Assembly (NCBI GenBank): GCA_947034885.2
Contig: OX344751.2
Coordinates: 4,154,001 to 4,218,000, forward strand
Origin: Thuidium tamariscinum
Taxonomy: Eukaryota > Streptophyta > Bryopsida > Hypnales > Thuidiaceae
Length of the DNA: 64,000 nt
Direction of reading: 5' to 3'
Both the position numbers and the translations under genes were made by a program. The notes beneath the pieces were generated by a model, which was given only the letters and a program-made list of their open reading frames with translations, had not been told where the DNA came from and did no database searches. Below, piece after piece: positions 26,923 through 39,466 of this stretch; within the stretch, counting starts at the first letter, position 1; the number at the start of each line of letters is the position of its first letter.

Positions 26923-27220
26923 TAAGGGTAGGGGGCTGTAATTGCAACCCTATCTCTAAAAGCGATCTGGTAGATTTAGCCTCTAACATGTACTAGAAGT
27001 ATACATTTCAGGAGGGGGTCGCTTTTAGAAACCCCCGTATTTTCAACTTCAAAAATTCATAACTAATTCCATGAAGGTCCAAAAAATATGAAATGACTTG
27101 GTTAGATGCCAATTCCATTTTTCTTACCACGAAAATTTACTAAAAATTGTTTTAAGGAGTTTAGCTTCCCCAAATGCAAATCATCTGGTAAAGGGTCGCT
27201 TTTACAAACCCCCTACCTTA
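26923..27220. mobile_element. TAAGGT element, family C, full-length copy
   Basis: The left end TAAGGGTAGGGGG...CAACCC pairs with the right end GGGTCGCTTTTACAAACCCC...CTACCTTA. An internal GGGGTCGCTTTTAGAAACCC recurs. It is 298 bp and non-coding. The middle aligns loosely with 23659-23910 and 59550-59832. Confidence 0.75.
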
Positions 27221-28032
27221 ATGGCTTTCATGTTCCTTTGTTTGTTGATGCAATGGAAGAATTCTAGTTGTTGTAGGTGATGGGACTTAGAGTATCATTG
27301 AGAAAGGATACACTAAAGTTGAGGTACCTAGTTTGGACAACCCCCATGTACTTCCATTTAGATTACCTTCATGTTGTTGAAGAGCAACATGAAAATTCTT
27401 GACTTTTTAGTTTGTACTACCTCCATCCCCAAATAAATAAGGGGTTTTCAAGAAATGGCTAGATTAACAAATGAATTGCTCCTATTTTCAAGGGATTGTA
27501 TAGTTATTGTAACTTTTACTAAGCCCCATTAGGCATGAAAAAATGAAAGTCAATAATGAAGTAGTGCATATTGAAAACAAGATTTGAAATTTAAATTATT
27601 TTGCCCTTTTTGAAAGAGGTCTTGAAACTGCTCCTGACCAATGGTATTAATTTTGATCATTCTCCAAACAACATTGGTAGAGTGACATCCACTGATTTCC
27701 TCTGGAGTTCCATTTGTGGTCTCAGGAGTTAGAAACATTGGCATGATCACAACTGCCAAAAAGTTGACCAAATGGACAATCAATAATACAGAAAATGACA
27801 CATGGACACATTTCCATGACCATCATGAAAATTTAAAAATCAAATTTCAATAAATTAAAAATAGAGCTGCAGGACCTAAAAATTCTTTGGGGACGGTACA
27901 TTGCCGTTAAATTTAGAGTGAGTTTGCCTGAGGCCACCCCTGCAACGGAACTTCTCCAGAGCAATAATTGAATCTCAAAGAGCTGCAAGTTCAAGAAAAT
28001 AATCACTTACAAATACACTGATAGAATCTCTC
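27221..28032. other. AT-rich spacer, nothing recognised
   Basis: An 83-codon minus frame (27801-27550) starts inside AT-rich DNA and shows no motif. No supported feature. Confidence 0.4.
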
Positions 28033-28659
28033 TAAGATGTGGAAGCACCCAAAACCGTCAATATAAGCAATTCAGCATGGTTGGAGGCACCTTCTCCAAA
28101 AAATAATAATTTTGTAGTTTTAGTAAGTGGAAATCATGAATATTTAAATTTAAAAAAAAAATTTGGATGCTATATTAAATTACAATGATTTTTCAAAATG
28201 ACACAAGCCAAGACCATTAAAACTATCACATAAGGTGGATACACCTAAAAGCGCCACTTATTCTTACTGTGCCTAGGTGTTGTTATGATGTTGTTCAGAT
28301 TTTTATACTGTCTTGTTGGCGAGTGAAAGCATATTCCAACCCACCAAAGAACAAAGGATTTGGATACCGTATGCAAAAGTTATTAGTGGTCAAAGTCAGT
28401 TTCTGGAAGCGCCATCTACAATCTGGGTACATGACTGATTTTTGGAAATGTATGCACATTGTAGATGGCCCTTTAAGGTCAGGTGCCATTTTGGGTGTAC
28501 CTACCTTAAATGCACCCAAACTGAACTTTGCAAAAATTAGCATTTTGTAATCAGAGTTAAGCATTTGGAAGAGACATTAAGCAAAGTCTAGGGACACAAT
28601 TAGGTGTAACATATAGTACAAGAATGAAAACACATGCGGAAATGGGTGTTTTTACCTTA
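28033..28659. mobile_element. TAAGGT element, family A, copy 3, interrupted by family B
   Basis: The left part (28033-28230) and right part (28509-28659) align with the two halves of family A copies 1 and 2. Between them sits a whole family B element (28231-28508). Ends are GTGGAAGCACCCAAAACCGTC and GGGTGTTTTTACCTTA. Confidence 0.75.
28231..28508. mobile_element. TAAGGT element, family B, copy 2 (nested)
   Basis: TAAGGTGGATACACCTAAAA at the left and TTTTGGGTGTACCTACCTTA at the right. The interior is the reverse complement of copy 1 (for example GGATACCGTATGCAAAAGTT). It is 278 bp and inserted in a family A element. Confidence 0.85.
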
Positions 28660-29957
28660 AAGCATAATGATAATAATCTTTAAAGTGATAACCTTTTTAA
28701 GGTAATATTCATTACTAGAGAGGGCCACAAACAACGTGAAACTCTTTAGATCCTCAATTGTATTTTCAAAAAAAACAAAAACACTTCAAAAATTCCATTT
28801 TGAGTATAAGTATCAAATTTTAGAAAAAAAAATTTGGACACATGTAACCTTGGATTCTTATAGTATGTTGATTTGAAAAGATGTGGAAAAAATTCAAAAA
28901 ATTCCTCCATGTAGATTACAAGATATTAGTGTTCGAGTTGACAAATCTTTTTTTTGGCCATGCAAAAAATATGTTAGCTACACTTCACAAGGTCCTATTT
29001 GCATGAAAAAACATTCATGGTGGTTTAGTATTTTTGGACTCATTTTTGAAGGTAAGTTGGCTACATGCTTGAAATTTTTTGAAATCATTTAGAATTGTAC
29101 AACACATAGGAAAAAAATAGTAAGTAGAATGAAGTAAAGAATGACTCAAAATACTAAATTTTTGATAATTTAGTTACGAAATTGAAAAATGCCAATCCAG
29201 TGGGTGCAATGTTGCAATAAACAATTTACATTACATGATTTTATTTGTTCAGAAAGTATTGAAAATTGAATTAAATAAAGGAATTCAAAGTTTATTTAAC
29301 TCACTCAATTAGGGATTAATGCAAATGACCCTCTAATAACCTTTCTAATGTAAAATAGCAAATGACACTTGGCCCTACTACTTTAAAGATGTACAACTAT
29401 ATACAAAACAAAAAAAGAGTAAGATAAAAGCATCCATTTTCAACCTTGTTCTTCAAATTAATCTTGAAATTATGTCATCAACAGAAAACTTTCCTCAATC
29501 AAGTCTTCTATGATGTAAATTCTTTGAGATTCTTGTAATAAAACATTATTTTAAAATTGACCCTTGTTATAAAAGATTCTTTTTTATTTTGTAAGATGAA
29601 AAATCAACTATTCTTCCACATTGTTGTTGGAATTGTCATTAATTTCATCATTGCAACAACCTTCTCCATCATTTATAAGAAATATACATATAGTAACATA
29701 CATGGTTGTCAAGGTTTCTTTTTTTGCCCAATAATTAAATTAAGTTGAAAAATTTGTTTTGTAAATGGTTTCAAATGAAAAGATTCTAAAAGATTCATTT
29801 TTTCTCTTAACTTTTCGCAACATCCAAAGGCTGGCGTTGTCATACTGTAAATTCATACATAGTGTACAAATATATTATAATATTTTATTGAGTAACTTCA
29901 AAGTGATGTTAATTCTTTAAATAACTTCAAAGTGATGTTGTTCTATTGAAGAGTATA
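28660..29957. repeat. spacer with a decayed copy of the foldback arm
   Basis: About 28790-29310 aligns directly with 9770-10210, the right arm of the 1.9-kb foldback. Landmarks are GATGTGGAAAAAA, ACAACACATAGGAAAAAAAT and GACTCAAAATACTAAAT. The remaining bases are AT-rich without genes. Confidence 0.6.
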
Positions 29958-30376
29958 ACATTTACATAAGAGGACGGTTTGAACTTTCATTATCACAATT
30001 ATCGGATCAACCTCTTCTATTGCAAGATCTTGTATTGCCACGTGAGCATTCTCGAGATGAAGCTAAGCCTTCTCAACCGCCAAAGTAACTTTGTATAGAG
30101 CAACGATGGCACGGGAATCTTCAACATGATGCTTGAGCTTTAGTGATCTTTTTGCAAATTGAATGTGTTGAGCTTTAAAACAGTGAAGTAACATTTGAAA
30201 GTTGTTTTTAAGGTTTAAATGACAAACAATATTTTCATATGGTTAGACCTATCGAAGAAAGTCGCGGTCACGAACGATGGTTAGAAGGGCCGATCAATCC
30301 CTTAACAAAAGCGGATCATGCTGATTATGTTGTTACAACAATCAAACGCATCCTCAAGTTTCTGCAGATGGAGTGA
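29958..30376 (+). pseudogene. unidentified coding-like relic in two blocks
   Basis: Two blocks stand out from AT-rich surroundings by balanced base use. Block 1 (about 29958-30087) reads on the + strand through GRFELSLSQ and PLLLQDLVLPREHSRDE, ending at a possible donor AA|gtaact. Block 2 (30239-30376) reads GHERWLEGPINPLTKADHADY to a TGA. The frames could be joined by a short intron, but phase and acceptor are not certain. I do not recognise the protein. It could be a degraded gene, a captured exon pair or part of a retroelement. Confidence 0.45.
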
Positions 30377-32842
30377 AACTTCAATTATAACTCTAGTTTT
30401 TTACTTTTAGTAAAGATTTATTGAATGTTAATTCTTAATTTTATACTATGAGTATTTTATTGAAATCATAGTGTGTAATTTTAAATGTAGAATGAAAAGT
30501 TGATATTAGTAAACTAGCTTGAGATTTGGAGATAAGGGAGAGTGTGAATAGGGATGTAATTGAAATCTTAGGTGGGGTCTTGGTAGAGGCATGGGTTGAT
30601 ATATCTCACCCCTCAATTTAAATAGGGAGGAAAAGTCGTAAAAAATACGTAGTTTGTGTATGGAAGAGAGAGAAGTGTGTGTGTGTGTGTGTGTTTTGAG
30701 GTTTACATGCCAAATTTTGAGTTGATGTAACTCATTGAGTATGAATAATTGAGTAATGAAAATTTGACATCACATTTTTTGCATTTAGAGCTTTCTAAAA
30801 AGTATTTGTAAGTTGAATTTAGAGTTGGGAGTCAAAAGTTATTGAGGTTTGAAATTGTGAAGACCCAAAAATCTCCATTGAGAGGTCAAAGATTTCAACA
30901 TATAACTTTTGAACTATTTGATTTCTTGACTTGAGATTTTTAGGGTATATTGTTCTCAATTATATCTTTAAAAAAATATTATACTTATTATTTAGAGTTT
31001 TTATCAAGAAGTTATGAGGTGCTAAAGTTTGGAGTGAAGATTGCACTTAAAGGAGGAAAGCCGTGTTTTCAACACTTATAACTTTTGGTCAATTTTTTTG
31101 ATGAAGTTGAAACTTTGAAAGATGTTAAATCATTATTTTAGATTTTCAAATTAGATTTATTTGTATGAAATAGAGTTGTGATGCAAAAATTGTAGAGTAT
31201 CAAAGTTTAAGGCATTTCACACCTTCTCACTCGAGAAGGCCAAGACTTTACCTCTCACAACTTTTGGAGAGTGTCTTATGTTATTGTGATATTTTCACAA
31301 ATTATAAATATTGGTGTGAGATTTCTAAATTGCTTTTACACTTAGTATTTGGGTTTTTCAATAAAAAATTATTGAAAATTAAAGAGGCATTGGTTGGTTA
31401 GCAAGGGAGAAAAAGACTTTTACTTTACTCTCTAATAACTTTTGGACAATATCTTAGAATAAGCTGAAATTTTGTAGGTGATTCGATTGTGTTATTATCT
31501 TTATAAATTGTTAAAGCATTTAGCATTTAAGTTCCTAAAACATCTGTGATACTAGATTGAAGATTGTAGCTAGTATAGGACTTAGTTTTTCTTAGTTCTT
31601 GTTGGAATTTCTTCAAGTTTGAGGATAAAAGAAAATTTTAAGACTCAAGGTTGAAGATTTGAGATTCAAAAGGGGAAAAAATTGAAGATTCGTGTGTGTG
31701 GCTTGTGGCTTGTTTTTTCTAGTTAGTTTTGGAGGCTCGTTGTGGTTTTCTTATTTTTCTTAGCCTATTTTGAAGACTAATTGTTATTTCAATTTCGCAA
31801 TGTAAACTTGGTTGCGGACTATGAAGTCATTTTTATGACAGTTATTAGCCTCATTTCTTATTTGTGACGACAAAATGAAATTGATCATTCATATGGTCGA
31901 TCTTCTATGTTATTCCCACTAGTAAAATGCACTTCTTAGTCACCATAAGTTTAAAGTTTAAGAATCAATCTTTTGAACGGTCAATTCGTGGTTTGGCTGT
32001 CCTATTTTATCCATCCGAGGACTTATTTTTTATTACATATCTTTATCTTATTCCTATAGGGCCACCACAGAATAGACCAATGAAAGATTGAAATGAAGAT
32101 TGAAGTAAAGATTCGAGTTTTCAACATTTATCTGTCATTCATTCAATAACTTGTAGCCAAACATCTTGTGTGTTTCCTAAGCGTGCTCCTTTCTACCCGC
32201 CAGCAAGACCTCTAAAGACAAACTATTCAATAATAAGTCACCACCTAGTAGAAAATTTCTCTATAACCTCTCAATGTAAGTGAAAGAAAGGCATTATTAC
32301 CTTGAATTGCATATAATTTGAGTGAACAATTATTTTAGTGGAATTGACACCATCATTAAACCATGACACATACACCAATTCAAAGTAATATTTTTTTTAT
32401 GCTTTCACTTCCTATTCAACATTATATAGCTTAGATAACTACACCCCAAGAAATTATTCATTCAAAATGGTCTTATAATAGCTACATTACAACTTGGTCA
32501 AGTTTTGAAGGTAGGTTCTTACAAAGTCAATTTTAGATGGATCTTTTCAAAAACATTGACTCAATTGTGGACATATATTCCTTTTTCATATTCATAACAA
32601 TTACTCCAATTGATTGCATAGATGACTATGTTGCCCAATAATAGTTTATTAGGACAAATAGCTTCAATCATCATTTGCAAAACTCCACTACTACTAAAAT
32701 GTGACAAGTCTATAACCAATCCTATAAAATATGCAATTGTGTCCAAAACAAGTACATATTATGCAAAAATCTCATTCTAAAAGGATGCAAAGTTTGTTAA
32801 CCTTCTTGAGTATAACCAAAAGAAGAAAAATAAAATAAAATA

Positions 32843-32897
<55 letters not shown>

Positions 32898-32970
32898 AAC
32901 TTCAAATGCTTAAAACTTCTAGTTACTATGCGTGGTTAAAATGTCCATCTTCACTTCAACACATTTGATA
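30377..32970. repeat. decayed tandem array and simple repeats
   Basis: From about 30770 to 31560 a motif like ATAACTTTTGGACAAT, followed by GAAATTTT and a TTAGAGTTT.T.AA segment, recurs about five times at roughly 170-bp spacing with heavy divergence. (GT)n lies at about 30675-30694. (TC)n then (TA)n lie at about 32844-32897. No gene is seen. Confidence 0.5.
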
Positions 32971-33255
32971 TAGTGGGTACACCCAAAAGCGCAGTTGTTT
33001 TTAATGCACAACTACAAATTGTATACATATCCAAAATCAATTATGTAAAGAGACTATAGATGGTGCTTATAAAAACAAACTTTGACTATTAATAACTTTT
33101 GCATATTGTATACAAATGTTGCATTCTTTGGTGCATTAGAACGTGCTTTTACCCTGGCTTTCACTTGCCAACAAGACTATATGAAAATCTAAATAGCCTA
33201 ATAATAGTAATTAGGTGCAATACCAATTTTTGGCACTTTTTGGTGTACCCACCTT
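32971..33255. mobile_element. TAAGGT element, family B, copy 3
   Basis: Left TAGTGGGTACACCCAAAAGC and right TTTTTGGTGTACCCACCTTA. The interior follows copy 1 in the same orientation (ACTATTAATAACTTTTGCAT, CCAACAAGACTAT). It is 285 bp and more diverged than copies 1 and 2. Confidence 0.8.
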
Positions 33256-36200
33256 AACAATCTACAACAAAATTCAAAAACATCTTTCTAAATTGAACAT
33301 CTATTTATTTTTAAAGCTTATTCATTATGCTACAAAAATGATAGTTTTTGACAATTTTTGTCTTAAATACATTTTATATTCTATGAGTTAAAAGACCAAA
33401 TTTGTTTTTCTCCTCCTAATTTTACTAGTAGTTACCATCTATTATTTATTTGGATGTTTCTAGTTCCTTTCTTTTGTTAGATATTAGGAAAATTCCTCCC
33501 ATCAATTTCATTTAACTCCTAAAGGACCAAAGTGTATTTTTCTTGCAACATAATGATTTTAGGGTAGCTCATTACAAATGGGAATTTTATTTTTTCTTTG
33601 AAATTTTCATACAACATGCATATATGTTTTTTTTATTAAAGCCCAACAATTTTCATAATTTTTTGACTGCATGGTTGAAAAGTTATTAAATAATATTTAG
33701 TTTTTTTTCCTCTAAACTAAGCATTTTGAGTACATTAGAAACAATTACCTTTTTTATAAACAATAATTTCAAATTGGTTATATATATAACCAATTTGTGT
33801 GTATGTATGAGAGAGAAAAAACATTGAATTATTTAATTTTAATTAGCAAGATGAAAATTATGAGGAGATTTTGTTTGCAAATACTTATGGAGTCTTTACT
33901 TTAAAGCAAACTTTAAATTTATTTATTTAACTCAATTTTGAATATTTTTTGAAAAAAATGAAATTATTTCTTTTTTTATTTAATTTTTATTTACTAACTC
34001 AATATTGAATTTTTGGAAGTTCATTTTATAAGAATCATAATATTTTGGTAGTAATATGAACCTTTAGTAGTATTTACAACTTTAGTGGTATTCAAGACAT
34101 TACTAATATTTGTAAGTTTATCAGTACTCAGTCACAACTTTGACTTCATGTTTTTTTTGGAAATTAAGAGTATTCTCATGCCAATGTTTCCTACACTATT
34201 CAATTATGCCATGTTGTAATTTCTGAAAATCTCATTAGATGCCATATATAATTACATTTTAAATTATTTTCTTAACGAATCTGAACCTATGTAATAGGGT
34301 AGTTCAAATTCGGTGCCCCCAAAATAAAATAAATACCAATTGTTAAAATAAAATTAAAAATAAATAAATAAATAAATAAATATTGTTCCATAAAAATTTT
34401 AAATTTTTTTAAATGATATAAAAAATAAAAACAAGAATTCAAATGACTGTGTCAGTCAGTATTTAGCATCTTCCGGTAATCACCGAATCTAATCTCGTTA
34501 TGGCAGTAGGCAAGGCTAATTGGGTTCCCTGGTGGTTTGCAAAAATAGGATCAAACAAACAAAAATGGGAGCTCACACCCAAAAGAGAAAGAGGAAAAAA
34601 CAGCCGGGAGGCTGGAAATGGGAGGTAACACTAATTTTGCCATACACTATTAAGCTTAGTCTTGTACTCACGCATCTTTATTCCGTGCGCATGGAAAGCA
34701 CCACTTTTTGAAACTTTTTCCCCTTTTAAAAAAATTAGTGACCAGTTCGTGAGTTTTAGTTCTGTCTATTTTGTAATAAACCTTGCAATATGATGGTATG
34801 CCATATTCTTGGTGATTATTTCCTTTCGGATCATGGTAATTACATTTGAAAGATTTGTTCAATTAGTGAGGGTGCAAAATTAGTGTCTTTTGTACAAGTA
34901 TTGTCACTAGAGTACTCATATAAGACTACTTCAAGCATTTACTAATTCAACTCCTACAAATTCATGACATAAGTATGATTCATCCAAAAACATTTTGAAA
35001 TAGCCATTTCTAGTGTAAAAAGCTTTAATGAAGGATTTATTTGGTTTGGGGGGTGGGGGGTGGGGGGGGTGGGGTAATTCAATCATAAATCCTACATAAA
35101 ATTTGCATGAGAATGTTATGAAAAAAAATTACACTCTTTTACAAAGTAGATTGCAAAATATTAGTGTTCAGTATTGGAAAAAAAATTATTTTGGGTATCT
35201 TGCTATACGAGGTATTCAAACTTTGAATTCACTTAACTTGTAATAGATTAGGGAGTGTAAAAAGTACAACTTTAGGCAATTTGAAATATAAGATGTTTGA
35301 CTTGCCATTTCTTTGTGCAATTCTTCTCCTAGTCCAACACTCCAACCATGACTTACTATTCAAACTATGCCCAAATTTTTGAAAAAAGAACCTACTTTCT
35401 AGATGCTATGGAGTTGTATGGCCCGTGAAACCTGCTCCCTAAGGAATTTCATTTAGCAAACATTCTCAAACAAAATTCTTTGACTCCAATGAGTATGGAG
35501 GACTCCAAAGTTCAAGTGCACTACTCATTACTGCAACCATGCAAAGTGTATAATGGTGCACATTCTTTTAGAAAGGCATACATTTTTTTCCATACACCAA
35601 ATGAATTAAAACAATATTTTCCAAAAACTACTACAATAGATTCTATGATCTTTTTCTTAAAATTCGAAAAAATTACAATAAAATTTAACATCATGAAGAT
35701 CTACCTATACCTTTGAAAAATTCATTTTAGAACTTTGAACCTTGGCTTTGAACCTTTAGGAACAAAAGACATTGATTAATGATAAACAAGTGTTATATAT
35801 ATTGAATAGCAATTTAATTATGATGAAATAGTGCCACACCTAGTGAAATTCAAATTAGTGTAGTAAGAGTGTTCACTTTTACAACATTTTTCTTTTTTTA
35901 TGTTGGTGCATGTGATACTAATTTAGCACAATTACTTTATTTGTAAGAGAATGAAATTAATATAAATGGAGATGTTATTGTATAGTACCAATTTCCTCAA
36001 ATTTGTTTTATTGTGATCCTTATTTTGTACAATCACTAATCAAATAAATTTATTATGGAAACATAGCCTTTGTATATTGTAAAAATGATCTAGGTGAGAT
36101 GCCACATAGTTAGTCTTACTAGCCATGTGAGTCTTTTTGCCATTACATAAATTTGACACCTCCAAAGAAACATTTTAGAGTGCACTAATAAACTTAGAGT

Positions 36201-37686
36201 ATTTTTGTGAAAAAGCTACTATTGTTGAGTAGAAATGAGCATTTTGATTTATTTTTTAATATGTGCATGCCCTATATCCACCTTTCAAGGAAGTTTCCAA
36301 TCCAATTTCCTAAAATACTTTTTTAAACTCCAAATGTAGAAGTTGTGATGGCACGCAAGAAGTTAAGACCACAAAATTGCTAAACTTAAACCAATTTTGC
36401 ATTAGTGCTTTATCTAGATGGGCATATTTAAAAATCAAGGCCTTTCAAAGGCCTCAAATTTCTTCTAATATCTAGTCTTTGTAGATCATGTCCCAACTAA
36501 ATAAATGTTTCATTGGTTTGGAATTCACACATTTAAGATATTTACAAAGTTAATCATAAATTCAATCACTCTAGCAAAGTCATAATAGATTTTAGTGAAT
36601 TCATTAATATCGTATAACAAAACCTAATACAACTGAAACCAACTCTTGTAGATTCTTCTATAAAACTTACAAATTTTAAATATAAGAATTAAGGCTTCAT
36701 TCCCTAAATTTTTGTTTAAAATTAACAATGAGTATTAGGACAAATAAAATGGAAAAATACATTGTATCCACATGTATATTAAAAACAATAATCTTGTCCT
36801 AAAAGCATCCAAATATTGAGCTATTGAACATTGACCTTATGATTCTACAAATATTTGGTCCAATCTTGTTGCAAATTGAAAAAAATTCAAAGCATTTAGT
36901 ATGAAATCACTTTTTGGAGACAAAATATGTTTTTGCTATTAGAAAAGGCATATAAAGCTATGTAGTTTTGGCATCAACCATGTTCTAATATGCAAAACTA
37001 AAAATCAATTTCCAAGTTGATTGCATTACTCTAGGTACCTTTTTTACTAGTGATTTCACTTTGCAAACACCTTCCTACTAAGTTGTAATGGACTAGCATT
37101 GAAAAAAAAAATTCAAATCTTAGTTCAAATTTAACAAGGGCCATTGATTATTAATAGAATCAAATTTGTAGATGATATCCTAAACAAGGAATTATAAAAA
37201 AAATTCAATTCAAAATCTTTAAGAAAAAGCAAAACCAATAAAAATGATAATTTGGTAAGAGTGTTGTTACGGCTCATATGGCCAACAAAGGTGCCAAGCC
37301 CCCTACTTAGCATGTAGCTTGAATGAGCCCAACCTTTGTGTCTAGTATGTGCCTCACAACAACATGGACTAGGGACATAGGAAATCAGATTTAGCTATAC
37401 AAGCTCCAAAAGGTTTCTATATCATAGAGACTTATACTATAGGTGTATAGTCTTCTAAACTCATGGCCTTACACTCTTAGGCTCATATAATAGCAACCTC
37501 ACATTTAAACATGAGTAGAAAGATTCAATCCAAAATTAGGAGTGTTGAAAAATTAAAAAGAATAAAGTGCCGAAAGCCAAGAAATCCAAATTCCAATGCC
37601 AAATTGTTTGAATTCTAAAATTAAATTATTTTTGTACCAGTGTGCCAAATTGGACCTAAACGTGAGGAATTAGATAAAGAACCCAA
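33256..37686. other. long AT-rich spacer with a foldback-arm relic and G-rich run
   Basis: About 33520-34010 resembles one arm of the foldback family (TTGCAACATAATGATTTTAGG, CTCATTACAAATGGG, GATGAAAATTATGAGGAG). An AAAT microsatellite lies at about 34354-34381. A G-rich run lies at about 35048-35074. Near 37430-37510 is a fragment of the GTGAGC foldback family. No gene is seen. Confidence 0.5.
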
Positions 37687-38088
37687 TAAAGTAGAAGCAC
37701 CAAAATTGAACACTAGTTGTTTACAGACATCTAGAATTCAAGTGTAAGTGGACCCAAAGAAGACATTTGGGGTCCTAAAGTGGACAAGTGTGGTTCCAAG
37801 AAGTTGTCATTCTTCTAAGAAATGGCCAATCATCCACATGGGATTCAAAATTAGAGTGTGTCACCTTTGGATGTTCCGTGCCTATTTTGGAGTTAGTCTA
37901 GTGCCCAGAGTAGATGCATCTACACAATTGCTTTCAAAAATTCATATTATATTCATACAAACTCATATGAACCTAATTTTTCTGGATTCCTAAACCATTT
38001 CTTAATAAATGTGCATAATCTTTCTCCCTATGCATCTATTGGATCTCTTGATCCAAGATAAATGACCATTTTAGGTGCTTCTACCTTA
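37687..38088. mobile_element. TAAGGT element, family E
   Basis: Left TAAAGTAGAAGCACCAAAAT pairs with right ATTTTAGGTGCTTCTACCTTA. About 402 bp. An 81-codon frame inside is not convincing. The termini match the group pattern TAAGGTnnnnnCACC.AAA. Confidence 0.7.
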
Positions 38089-38313
38089 TGAAAAGGACGG
38101 ATCGCTTGGCTCATCGGCCATCAGAAATGAGCCATTCTCAACAAACCTCCATTCACAGCAGTCTTCTAGACCAAAGTTGCCCTTCTTCCCTTTATTAGAA
38201 AGGGCTAGTGTGAACCCATCCCCTTCTCAATTTCTGACATCTAAGATTTTGAAATATTAATTACAAGAGCTACTTTCAAAATCTAGAGTTAAGAAGTTAG
38301 GTAGGTTTTGAAT

Positions 38314-39466
38314 TAAGGTAGAACCACTTGCACCTAATCACTTAAGTCCTAAAAGCAAAAACTAAATTTTTTGGCAACATAGTGATTTTGGGTAGCTCAC
38401 TACAAATGGAGGGTTTTTTTTTAGGGGGGGGGGGTCCTTTAAAATTTTTACAAAATATGTGCTCGAGGAGTAGCTTTAAGGCCCAATAATTATCATAACT
38501 ATTGACTATATGGTTAAAAAAATATTGCATGATATGTGATCTTTATAGCTTGGCAAGCTGCAAGTAGCTCAGGAAGCTCAAAAAACTTCTTTAAAAAACA
38601 CTTTCTTAAGAAATAAAAATCTGAAATCAATTCTTTAGGTTGTATATTCATGGGAAGCTTTGAATCATTCCATTTGGATTAATGAGATGAAAGATATGAG
38701 GAATTTTAGTTGTAAGTAGGTATGGTTTTGAGAGATTGTATATCTACCTGTAAAGTAAAATCCTCATAACTTTCATCTCACTAATTCAAATGAAATTATT
38801 TAAATCTCACCATATATATAAACCAATAGAATCACTTTGAACATTTTATTTCTTAAGAAAATCTTTTTCAAAGAAATTCTTTGAGCAACAAAGATCATAT
38901 ATCATGCAATAAGTTTTTAACCATATAATCAATAGTTATGAAAATTGTTGGGCCTTAAAGCTACTCCTTGGGCACATGTTTTGTTAAACTTTCAAAGAAA
39001 AAAAAGAAAAACTCCATTTGTAGTGAATTGCCCAAAATTACTATGTTGCCAAAAGAAAGCAATTTGGGTACTTAGAAGTTAAGCAATCCTAGGACAATTT
39101 GTAAGCAATATGAGTCAATGCAAAATTTTCACTTGTAGAGAGGTAAGAAGTACTTGGAGCATAAATTTTTCATAATTTCCTTCCCAATATTGAAATTACT
39201 ATGAATTTTGGGAGCCAAAAAGTCAAGCAAAAGGTGCTTAGAGCCCATAGTGAATGTTTAGAATGGCTTTTCAATTTGGATCATAGCCGAGACTTTCTCA
39301 CTCAGTACTTCACACACACTTGTGATACTTTGGGACATGTATCATGACTTTATTAGTCCTAAGTTTAAAACAAAAACAAAAAAACATTCCAAGCTTTGGT
39401 TGGAAATAGCTACATCCCATAGATTAGATACGGGTCCTTGGTTGAGAATAGGTGGTTCTACCTATA
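38314..39466. mobile_element. TAAGGT element, family J, copy 2, interrupted by a foldback
   Basis: Ends TAAGGTAGAACCACTTGCAC and AATAGGTGGTTCTACCTATA are inverted. Removing the foldback at 38340-39083 leaves about 410 bp, the size of family J copy 1. The remaining right part aligns with that copy. Confidence 0.65.
38340..39083. mobile_element. 0.74-kb foldback element
   Basis: Arms pair in order about a centre near 38710. CTTAAGTCCTAAAAGC pairs with the region ending 39083. TTGGCAACATAGTGATTTTG near 38372 pairs with about 39050. GGCCCAATAATTATCATAAC near 38480 pairs with about 38950. GAGATGAAAGATATGAGGA near 38683 pairs with about 38780. The arms are related to the 1.9-kb foldback at 8675-10580. 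Non-coding. Confidence 0.8.

Noticed and set aside
34290..34325. tRNA-like string AGTTCAAATTCGG
   Set aside because: No matching acceptor stem, D-arm or anticodon arm could be built around it.
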